DNA of 64,000 nt from Clostridiales bacterium (lineage in GTDB: Bacteria > Bacillota > Clostridia > Saccharofermentanales > Saccharofermentanaceae), in NCBI GenBank assembly GCA_017478485.1, contig JAFVDI010000021.1, positions 124,001 to 188,000 on the forward strand, in the 5' to 3' direction. Numbering within the stretch: position 1 is the stretch's first letter; each line of letters starts with the position of its first letter. This document shows, piece by piece, positions 27,189 through 33,736 of this stretch. The notes under the pieces are model-generated. The model saw only the letters and a program-made list of their open reading frames with translations, ran no database searches and had not been told where the DNA came from. The position numbers and the translations under genes are program-made.

Positions 27189-28649
27189 TCACATAATTAT
27201 TTCTCTGTCAGCCACGGCTTCCGAAAACGTCCTGTCATGCTCTACGAAAAGCATTGTAACATTGTTACACTTGACCAGACGCTCGATCTCCTGCCTTAAA
27301 TAGACGTCGATGTAGTTGAGCGGTTCGTCCCAGAGATAAAGATCTGCATGTTCGCAAAGGGACAGTGCGATCATGACGAATTTCTTCTGTCCGAGCGAAA
27401 GCGCAGAAACATCCCTGTAGAGCATTTCCTTGGTAAAACCCATCTTGATCAGTATCGTCGAAAAGATCGTCTTGTCAGCTCCGCGTTCATCAGCTATGTC
27501 ATATAGTGAACCGGCGAGGGAAGAGGTATCCTGACCGACATAAGATATCTTCAGGTCGTTGGCAATATAGATATCTCCCTCTGCGGTGATGCCTTCGTCT
27601 TCACCGAGACCAGCCAGGTATTTTATAAGCGTACTTTTGCCACATCCGTTCTTTCCCTGAAGTGATATCTTACTGCCGCGTTCAACGGTTAAGGAAAAAC
27701 CGTTGACGACAGGTTCACCGTAACGCTTAAGGGTAATATCCTTAAGTATTACAGGTGTCTTGTTGTGATGTTCGGTGCCTGTAAGCTTAAGCGTCTCAGT
27801 GCGTTCGAGATCCTTAAGCAGACTCTGCTTTTCCTCAAGTTTACGCTCGTTGCGGCGTTCAAGGTTCTTTGCTGCGGACATGAGTTTTCTTGCCTTTTCC
27901 GCTTCATAGGCTCTTCTGAAATGATCTTCTGCAACTTTGCTCGGAGCCTTGCTTCTGTTTTTGTAGCCTTCGGCTTTAGATGACCACTGCGCATTTTTCT
28001 TCATTGCAGCATCAATAGAATTCATTTCTTTTCTGAGCTGATCATTTCTGGAACGTTCATTTTCCATACGCTGCTCGTTATTTTCCCACCATACGGAATA
28101 GGATGCGCCTACAAGTTCAAGTCCTGTTTTGGTAATGACCAGAGTGTGGTCGGTACAGCGGTCCAGGAAGGCGCGGTCATGTGATATCAGGATGAAACCG
28201 TCTTTGGAAGAAAGGTAATCCGCAACGGCTTCACGTCCCTGACGGTCGAGATGGTTTGTCGGCTCGTCGATGAGAGGGTAGATGCCGTCAGAGGCAAACA
28301 GATTTGCGAGCATCAGTTTGGTGCGTTCTCCGCCGGACAAAGTATCCATCGGACGCCACATGATATCAGGATCCGCGCCCATGAGATTAAGCTCTTTACG
28401 AACTTTCCAGTCTTCATTTTCGGGAAGCTCATCCATTGGGAAGATAACTGTTTCAGGGACACCTGTTATCGTCCCGCTGTATGGAAGTTCGCCTCTCAAA
28501 AGTTTGAAAAAAGTAGTCTTTCCTCTGCCGTTCCTGCCGGCGAGTGCTAACTTCCATGAAGTGTCCAAAACGATGGAGACATCGTCAAAAAGTATCTTTT
28601 CGGAACCGTCATATCCGAATGTTAAGTTGTTTATGTTGATTACTGGCAT
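27189..28649 (-). CDS. ABC-F ribosomal protection ATPase, Lsa-type
   Basis: 486 residues, two ABC domains and no membrane segments. Domain one: GRNGRGKTT, LSGGERTKLML, LIDEPTNHLD. A charged interdomain helical linker (about 205-285) follows. Domain two: GKNGCGKST, LSLGQKKFVMI, LWDEPLNYID. Length and motifs fit Lsa/Vga-like proteins, which dislodge lincosamides, pleuromutilins or streptogramin A from the ribosome. Resistance is inferred, not shown. Regulation by the uORF/terminator leader upstream (28687-28799) supports an antibiotic-inducible role. Confidence 0.92.
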   Translation of the reverse strand: MPVININNLTFGYDGSEKILFDDVSIVLDTSWKLALAGRNGRGKTTFFKLLRGELPYSGTITGVPETVIFPMDELPENEDWKVRKELNLMGADPDIMWRPMDTLSGGERTKLMLANLFASDGIYPLIDEPTNHLDRQGREAVADYLSSKDGFILISHDRAFLDRCTDHTLVITKTGLELVGASYSVWWENNEQRMENERSRNDQLRKEMNSIDAAMKKNAQWSSKAEGYKNRSKAPSKVAEDHFRRAYEAEKARKLMSAAKNLERRNERKLEEKQSLLKDLERTETLKLTGTEHHNKTPVILKDITLKRYGEPVVNGFSLTVERGSKISLQGKNGCGKSTLIKYLAGLGEDEGITAEGDIYIANDLKISYVGQDTSSLAGSLYDIADERGADKTIFSTILIKMGFTKEMLYRDVSALSLGQKKFVMIALSLCEHADLYLWDEPLNYIDVYLRQEIERLVKCNNVTMLFVEHDRTFSEAVADREIIM

Positions 28650-28686
28650 ATTATTTCCTTTCGAAAATGCTCTGCCGGATAAATCA

Positions 28687-28718
28687 AAAGCCGCGACAAC
28701 AGTAGCGGCCGCGGCTTA
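28687..28718 (-). terminator. Attenuator hairpin in the ABC-F leader
   Basis: On the minus strand AAGCCGCG pairs with CGCGGCTT and is followed by TTGATTTA. It lies about 38 bases before the ABC-F start and after the leader ORF, a position typical of ribosome-controlled attenuators. CTGCC-TCG-CGGATAA before it and TTATCCGGCAG after it can also pair, giving an alternative long-range structure. Confidence 0.7.
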
Positions 28719-28778
28719 TAAAAATGCAATATAAATGAACACACAAAAAAGACTTATCCGCGAGGCAGTTTATAAACT

Positions 28779-28799
28779 TCAGCAGATGGTCTTTCTCAT
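28779..28799 (-). CDS. Six-residue leader peptide (uORF) of the ABC-F gene
   Basis: ATG-AGA-AAG-ACC-ATC-TGC-TGA reads MRKTIC. A perfect GGAGG sits seven bases before the ATG, stronger than that of the ABC-F gene itself. Stalling of drug-bound ribosomes on such short uORFs is the known trigger for attenuation release upstream of several resistance genes. No peptide evidence is available, so expression is inferred. Confidence 0.65.
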   Translation of the reverse strand: MRKTIC

Positions 28800-28832
28800 T
28801 GGTGTTCCTCCGTTTGTATGAATTCTGAAGTG

Positions 28833-28875
28833 ATGATACAGCAGCAGTATAAATGCGTCAAGACACCCGTGTCAA
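28833..28875 (-). promoter_or_regulatory. Two overlapping promoters of the ABC-F leader
   Basis: Minus strand: TTGACA (28875-28870), 18-bp spacer, TATACT (28851-28846); and TTGACG (28861-28856), 17-bp spacer, TATCAT (28838-28833). Either gives a leader of about 180-195 bases before the ABC-F start. Confidence 0.65.
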
Positions 28876-29047
28876 AAACTTGTCACTCTTTTCCCTCAGT
28901 TTTCACTCATCCTTCACCCATCATTCACGCATATTAGGCGATGCATTATTGCTATACTTCGTGTGGCTTAAGGGAAGCGCTGTTCATGTCAGTAAAGCGC
29001 TGGAGAAGGACAGCGCTTCCCGGAGTGCCGGTAAAGGAGAAGCCATC

Positions 29048-29086
29048 ATGTTACACTCAACATTGACCATACCTATAAAGAAATAA
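29048..29086 (+). CDS. Putative 12-residue peptide
   Basis: MLHSTLTIPIKK, with AAAGGAG eight bases before the ATG, lying between a strong hairpin and a terminator. Neutral hydrophobic with two C-terminal Lys. No homologue recognised. Translation is inferred only from the ribosome-binding site and context. Confidence 0.4.
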   Translation: MLHSTLTIPIKK

Positions 29087-29099
29087 TACCGCTGCAAAA

Positions 29100-29129
29100 C
29101 GGGAGCTTGTTTGCTCCCGCTTTTTTTAT
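29100..29129 (+). terminator. Intrinsic terminator of the small transcript
   Basis: Stem CGGGAGC / GCTCCCG, loop TTGTTT, tail CTTTTTTTA. Confidence 0.92.
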
Positions 29130-29144
29130 ATTGTTTCCCGATTC

Positions 29145-29180
29145 TGATATAATAATCAATAGAACGCATGTTTATGCGTT
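29145..29180 (+). promoter_or_regulatory. Extended -10 and leader hairpin of the 29220 gene
   Basis: TGATATAAT (TATAAT at 29148-29153) followed by a 7-bp hairpin AACGCAT-GTTT-ATGCGTT (29163-29180). Confidence 0.55.
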
Positions 29181-29219
29181 TTGATAAGGGATACTGATCA
29201 TGGATTAGGAGTAAGGGAT

Positions 29220-30323
29220 ATGGGAAATGTCTTTAACGGGGTGCCGAATGAAACTTCTCAGGATACCAAGTGTCCTTCATGCGGCGGAACGCTTTCGTTT
29301 GATCCTGCAACGGGAGGACTGGTCTGCAACTTCTGCGGTAATCACGTTGAGTTAAAGACGACTGTTGCAGACCGGAGCGCAGGTTATACTCTTGAAGATC
29401 TGCAGCATAACGGAGGCCGCCGTATTCAGTACGGAGTAAAGCGTATCATCTGCGGAACATGCGGAGGTTCATTTGTTGCCGAGACAAGTTCCATTTCCGG
29501 ACTTTGCCCTTATTGCGGATCGAATTCGATAACCGAATCCACGGAGACTGCCGGAGTCCTTGAACCTACGGGCATCGTTCCATTTCAGATCGACAAGGAA
29601 AACGCTCAGGCGATCTTTAAACAGTGGATCTCAGCAAGAAGATTCGCGCCTATGGATATTACTAAGAATGCCCAGATAACCGATCTTGTCGGTGTATATG
29701 TTCCTTATTGGGTATTCGACTGTGATACGTACACACCGTACAGTGGAAAATTCGGAAAAACGTACGGAAGCGGTGATGACCAGTATACGAAGTACCACAA
29801 GTCTTCAGGAGTTTGCCAGATGCCTGTCAAGAATCTGACGGTCATGGCTTCCGCGCGCCTCGAGAAGGATTCGTTCTGGAAGTCTGTTTCGAAATTCAAC
29901 TTTGATCTCACAAAGACATACGATGCTAATCTTCTTTCCGGATTCTGGTCAGAGAGTTATACGGTAGACGGGGTTTCGGCATGGCAGACTGCAATGAACA
30001 GGATCTATGAGATGATCAGAAGAAGGATCAAAGGTATTGAAGATGCTGACGTTATCGCCAGGATCGATATGACGCCTCAGGCAGGGAACATACGCGCTAA
30101 GTATGTTCTTGCGCCTATCTGGATCACGTCGTTTGATTACCACGGAACGGTTTACCGCGTGCTCGTAAACGGCCAGACAGGTGACATTGTCGGCACATGG
30201 CCTAAGTCACTTAAGAGATTCTTCATGATCTTCGGTCTCATAGTAGGCGGAATCTTTGGAACACAGTTCCTGATCGCGCTCTTGCGCACATTTATGATGT
30301 GGCTTTCTTCACTCGGAAAGTGA
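29220..30323 (+). CDS. TFIIB-type zinc-ribbon membrane-anchored protein
   Basis: 367 residues from the ATG preceded by AGGAG; an in-frame ATG at 29181 lies in the leader hairpin region without a site. Two zinc ribbons are present: Cys18, Cys21, Cys36, Cys39, and a second with CGTCGGSF ... CPYCGS near 77-100. A beta-rich middle (YVPYWVFDCDTYTPYSGKF) leads to a single C-terminal membrane helix (about 332-356). This layout is common in clostridial proteins annotated only as zinc-ribbon-containing. Function unknown. Its end overlaps the convergent GNAT gene by 15 bases. Confidence 0.85.
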   Translation: MGNVFNGVPNETSQDTKCPSCGGTLSFDPATGGLVCNFCGNHVELKTTVADRSAGYTLEDLQHNGGRRIQYGVKRIICGTCGGSFVAETSSISGLCPYCGSNSITESTETAGVLEPTGIVPFQIDKENAQAIFKQWISARRFAPMDITKNAQITDLVGVYVPYWVFDCDTYTPYSGKFGKTYGSGDDQYTKYHKSSGVCQMPVKNLTVMASARLEKDSFWKSVSKFNFDLTKTYDANLLSGFWSESYTVDGVSAWQTAMNRIYEMIRRRIKGIEDADVIARIDMTPQAGNIRAKYVLAPIWITSFDYHGTVYRVLVNGQTGDIVGTWPKSLKRFFMIFGLIVGGIFGTQFLIALLRTFMMWLSSLGK

Positions 30324-30842
30324 CTTTACCCATTCGTCCCTGAAGATCACCGACACGTGAGTCAGCGTATTTGCTTCGTCCGGATATTCGCGGTCGAAGT
30401 GCATTCCTATGGATTCGGCTGTCCTGTAAGACGGCACGTTTGTATATTTGCAGTATGAGTAAAGGGCAGGGTATGAAGTGTTACTGAAAGCCCAGTCTCT
30501 GACGGCTTTTGATGCTTCTTTGGCGTTGCCTTTGTGCTGACAGTCTTTCCGTATGTGGTATCCGATCTCAGGGAGCATCTCGCCGTCGATGTTTTGAAGA
30601 GTCAGACCGCAGTCGCCGATCATCTCACCGGTACATTTGAGGCATACGGCCCAGAGCCCGAATCCGTTATCCTTGTAGCGGCTCATGTTGCGTTCGATCC
30701 AGCCTTTGACACGTTCTTCGTCAAAAGTATAAGGGTAGTGCTGCATGATCGAAACATCAGCCAAGACCTGATACAGAGCATCGAAATCGTCCGTATCCAT
30801 TTCGCGCAGATAAAGTCTTTCAGTCTCAAGTATTACTTTCAT
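30309..30842 (-). CDS. GNAT N-acetyltransferase, RimJ/RimL type
   Basis: 177 residues. ETERLYLREMDTDDFDALY at the N-terminus, then EIGYHIRKDCQHKGNAKEAS (acetyl-CoA site) and SYCKYTNVPSYRTAESIGM. Typical of ribosomal-protein or small-molecule acetyltransferases. Shine-Dalgarno AGGAAGG lies eight bases before the ATG. It is the second GNAT in the window and not a close copy of the first. Confidence 0.9.
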   Translation of the reverse strand: MKVILETERLYLREMDTDDFDALYQVLADVSIMQHYPYTFDEERVKGWIERNMSRYKDNGFGLWAVCLKCTGEMIGDCGLTLQNIDGEMLPEIGYHIRKDCQHKGNAKEASKAVRDWAFSNTSYPALYSYCKYTNVPSYRTAESIGMHFDREYPDEANTLTHVSVIFRDEWVKSLSE

Positions 30843-30967
30843 TTTGCTGCCTTCCTGAGGCTGTATTATTTAAGGGTGTTCGGTAAACATTTTATCATTA
30901 TGATCAGAAAAACCTTAAGTTAAGGGGTAAGATGCCAACTTTCCGTATATATTTAGCAAAAATAGGG

Positions 30968-31040
30968 TGATATAATTATTCAGATGCTTTATTTTTCGGA
31001 TTTGAGGCACTATAATTGCCTCCTGACTAGATATCTGAAT
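30968..31040 (+). promoter_or_regulatory. Promoter region with palindrome over the -10 of the 31058 gene
   Basis: Two -10 candidates: TGATATAAT (TATAAT 30971-30976) and TATAAT at 31011-31016. The second is framed exactly by GAGGCA (31004-31009) and TGCCTC (31017-31022). ATTCAGAT (30978-30985) and ATCTGAAT (31033-31040) can pair across the whole region. Confidence 0.5.
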
Positions 31041-31057
31041 TACGGAGGGTTCCCGAC

Positions 31058-31384
31058 ATGACAGCACAGGAATTTGCTCAGGCACTTAAAGATGAAAAGG
31101 AAGGAATGCTTTCTTCATACTTCGGCCGCGGAGAATCACCTGCGGGCACACTGCTTAAGAACCTCGGAGCTCCTTCCGCTGATGAGAAGGTATTAAGAGA
31201 ATTTCTTGACGGCGTTCTTACTGATGCGTTCTACACGATGCTTCTCGGTTTTGACGGTGAGACCGCGTTAGGCAGGAGCGGTCAGAATAAGTACAAGATC
31301 TCTCTGGAAGACGGTTCTCTCGTATCTGAAGCCAACGGAGAACTTTCCAACAGCGCATTTTCCGTTTTTTACGGCGAAGAATAA
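31058..31384 (+). CDS. Small conserved hypothetical protein
   Basis: 108 soluble, acidic residues without signal or membrane helix. The central segment LREFLDGVLTDAFYTMLLGFDG resembles hypothetical proteins of gut Clostridia that I cannot name. Strong GGAGGG site. The gene stands alone with its own, possibly operator-controlled, promoter. Confidence 0.75.
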   Translation: MTAQEFAQALKDEKEGMLSSYFGRGESPAGTLLKNLGAPSADEKVLREFLDGVLTDAFYTMLLGFDGETALGRSGQNKYKISLEDGSLVSEANGELSNSAFSVFYGEE

Positions 31385-31470
31385 GTCATTTTCTTACAAA
31401 GTAACCCAAATTCTGACTTGACCTCTGTGTTATATTATTTTCGGATTTTTATATAAGGGAGGATTTTTGG

Positions 31471-33630
31471 GTGAAGATTACAAAACTGGTTTTATGGATT
31501 ATAGCCCTGGTGCTCACGGTAGCGCTGGGGTTTTCCGTTATAACGACTGCGGTCAGGAATAAAGGCGCCGGTACAGGCGCCGTAACTTCCAAGCAGGTAA
31601 AGAATACCCAGAAGTTTAATGACGGTTTGCCGCGTGAAAACCTGTTCAAGTATGAGACAAAGATCGAAAAGGAAGGCAAATACGGTATTTCTTTCAAACC
31701 CAATCTCAAGTCCAAGACATTTGTTGTCGGCGGCGAGGTTTACGATACCAACGGAGTATTGGCAGGTGCCGTAATTCTTTTTAACGGTGAGGAAGTCACT
31801 CAGGAATACGATTTCAAAAAAGGAACTATCTGCATTGAATACAGATACATAACTTCTGAGCAGGAATTCAAGGATTACGTAGCCGATCTCAATGCTTACA
31901 TCGGCGATGTCACTCTCAAGGAAGCACTTAAAAAGGTCCAGTTCTCCAGGTTTAATGAGGACGGTACCGTATCCGTAAGCATCACGACAAGCTTAACTGC
32001 CGTTAAAGGCTCGAGGGCAGGCGTTGTAGATATTGCGGCCCTTCTGGGGATCGGTATTCCTCTTTTGGCTCTTTTCATAGTCTTAGGCGTTCTCTTTAAG
32101 CAGGAGAAGCCGGCCGAACCCGAAGTATATGACGGCACAGGCCCCGCGGTACCTGAACCGCCTGTAAAACCTGCAGCAAGACAGGGCGCATACGGATATG
32201 CGATGCCTGCAATGAACTATCCGGCTCCCGGTATGTGGATATGCAGCGCCTGCGGAGAGAGGGAGAATACAGGAAGATTCTGTGCAAACTGCGGACAGCC
32301 GGCTCCTGCGGCGCTTCAGGCCGTTAATCCTGCACCCGTATACCAACCTGCTCCCGTTTATCAGGCTCCCGTAACGTACCAGATGCCTTCGTATCAGGTT
32401 CCTGCATATCCTGCACCTGTTCAGCAGCAGTACCAGGTTCCTGTTACTTATCAGATGCCTGCACAGCCTGTGCAGCCGGTTTTTGCTCCTGTCCCCGTAC
32501 AGACGGTTCAAAGTTATGTTCCTGCACCGGCGCCCATACAGCAGCCTGTATATTCTGCCCCTGTTTATAACCAGGCACCGAAGCCGGATTACAGGGCAAA
32601 GCCGAAGAAGCCTGAAAATCCTGGCGATCCTGAATTTGTTGAAGGCCTCAAGAACAGGGTATCCTCGATCGGGGCTAAATATGCCGCATTCTGCGTCGTA
32701 TTCCTTCTGATCCAGTTCGCGGGCTCGCTTATCCTTGCGCTTACGGTTCCTCAAGTCGTTAAGGCATACAAGACATCTATCTCTTTCGGCCTTGTGGTTC
32801 TCGCAGTCGATCTTATCGGATTCCCTTTCATCTGGCTTTTGATGAAGGGTATTCCCAAAGTTAAGATAGAACAGCACAGCATTTCATTTTCACAGTGGTT
32901 TACATACCTTTGCATGAGTGAGGCGCTGATCCTGGCCGGATCAATGATCGGAAATTCCATCCATAGTGCTCTTACTTTGCCGTTTTCCGGTAACGACCTT
33001 AACAATGCAACCAACCTTATGCAGAATTCCAACGTCGTAATAAGAACGCTGGTCGTCGGTATCGGAGCACCTGTGTTTGAAGAGCTTATCTTCCGTAAGG
33101 TGCTTATCGACAGGACGATCAAGTACGGAGAATATGTGAGCATTGTTCTTTCCGGCATGATGTTCGGCCTGCTTCACGGCAACTTTCAGCAGTTCTTCTT
33201 TGCGGCACTTATCGGAATGCTCTTTGCATACATCTACATCCGTACGGGACGTGTCCGCTATACGATATTCCTTCACATGGCGATCAATCTTTCAAGTGCG
33301 CTCGTGCTTCAGACGCTGCTTCAGAAGATGCTCGAGGGAAGGAACGGCGGTGATGTTTCACCTGTGGTAATGATCAGTGCCATTATCGCGCTCGCCTGGG
33401 CAGGCGGAGTCTTTGCCATCGGCATCATCGGCATCGTTAAGCTTATCAAGAGACTGAAGAGAAAGATGCTGGCTCTGAACATGATGAAGGGCGAGCCCAG
33501 TCACAAGATCGTCAGGAGCCTGCTCCTCAAGGATAAGACAATGTGGCTTTACATCGCCATGACGATCATTTTCTTCCTGGATTTTTATCTGCCTAATATC
33601 ATTGTATTCTTGATGAACAGAGTTAAATGA
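31471..33630 (+). CDS. CPBP-family intramembrane protease fused to a zinc ribbon
   Basis: 719 residues from a GTG start with GGGAGG upstream. N-terminal helix (about 5-27), extracytoplasmic domain (about 30-185), helix (about 188-210), then a zinc ribbon (Cys258, Cys261, then FCANC at about 272-275), a Pro/Tyr/Val/Gln-rich linker (about 285-385) and a C-terminal CPBP (Abi/CAAX protease) domain. Its catalytic residues are all present: Glu537-Glu538 in EELIFR, His569 in GLLHGNF and His602 in HMAIN. A final helix ends the protein. Probable membrane protease; substrate unknown. Confidence 0.9.
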   Translation: MKITKLVLWIIALVLTVALGFSVITTAVRNKGAGTGAVTSKQVKNTQKFNDGLPRENLFKYETKIEKEGKYGISFKPNLKSKTFVVGGEVYDTNGVLAGAVILFNGEEVTQEYDFKKGTICIEYRYITSEQEFKDYVADLNAYIGDVTLKEALKKVQFSRFNEDGTVSVSITTSLTAVKGSRAGVVDIAALLGIGIPLLALFIVLGVLFKQEKPAEPEVYDGTGPAVPEPPVKPAARQGAYGYAMPAMNYPAPGMWICSACGERENTGRFCANCGQPAPAALQAVNPAPVYQPAPVYQAPVTYQMPSYQVPAYPAPVQQQYQVPVTYQMPAQPVQPVFAPVPVQTVQSYVPAPAPIQQPVYSAPVYNQAPKPDYRAKPKKPENPGDPEFVEGLKNRVSSIGAKYAAFCVVFLLIQFAGSLILALTVPQVVKAYKTSISFGLVVLAVDLIGFPFIWLLMKGIPKVKIEQHSISFSQWFTYLCMSEALILAGSMIGNSIHSALTLPFSGNDLNNATNLMQNSNVVIRTLVVGIGAPVFEELIFRKVLIDRTIKYGEYVSIVLSGMMFGLLHGNFQQFFFAALIGMLFAYIYIRTGRVRYTIFLHMAINLSSALVLQTLLQKMLEGRNGGDVSPVVMISAIIALAWAGGVFAIGIIGIVKLIKRLKRKMLALNMMKGEPSHKIVRSLLLKDKTMWLYIAMTIIFFLDFYLPNIIVFLMNRVK

Positions 33631-33685
33631 GCAAAACCGGATAATACTGATCCGGACAGGGCAGAGAAGACAACAAAGCAAATGA

Positions 33686-33720
33686 AAGGGGCACCGCTTG
33701 TGCGGTGCCCCTTCTTGATT
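33686..33720. terminator. Bidirectional terminator between CPBP and surface-protein genes
   Basis: Perfect 12-bp stem (AAGGGGCACCGC / GCGGTGCCCCTT), loop TTGT, tail TTCTTGATT on the plus strand. The surface-protein gene ends 16 bases further on. Confidence 0.9.
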
Positions 33721-33736
33721 GCTTACGCTTTGCCGG

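Larger units (their letters stand above)
28948..29129 (+). ncRNA. Candidate small structured transcript with 12-codon ORF
   Basis: An extended -10 (TGCTATACT, -10 at 28953-28958) is followed at about +8 by one arm of a perfect 12-bp inverted repeat (GGGAAGCGCTGT 28972-28983, ACAGCGCTTCCC 29010-29021). AAAGGAG and a 12-codon ORF (29048-29086) follow, then an intrinsic terminator (29100-29129). It could be a regulatory RNA, a small-peptide mRNA or both. I recognise no RNA family. Confidence 0.5.
28650..29219. other. 570-base regulatory region between ABC-F and the 29220 gene
   Basis: Contains, leftward, the ABC-F promoters, uORF and attenuator; and, rightward, a small transcript with inverted repeat, 12-codon ORF and terminator, followed by the promoter of the 29220 gene. 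A 77-codon frame (28853-29086) crosses the small unit but has no ribosome-binding site and unconvincing composition; only its last 12 codons have one. Confidence 0.6.

Noticed and set aside
28853..29086. 77-codon frame across the small transcript
   Set aside because: Starts upstream of the likely promoter without a ribosome-binding site. Only the last 12 codons have one, so the short ORF is preferred.
32083..32877. 264-codon frame antisense to the CPBP gene
   Set aside because: Arg/Leu/Cys-rich composition typical of reversed Pro/Tyr/Gln codons; no ribosome-binding site.
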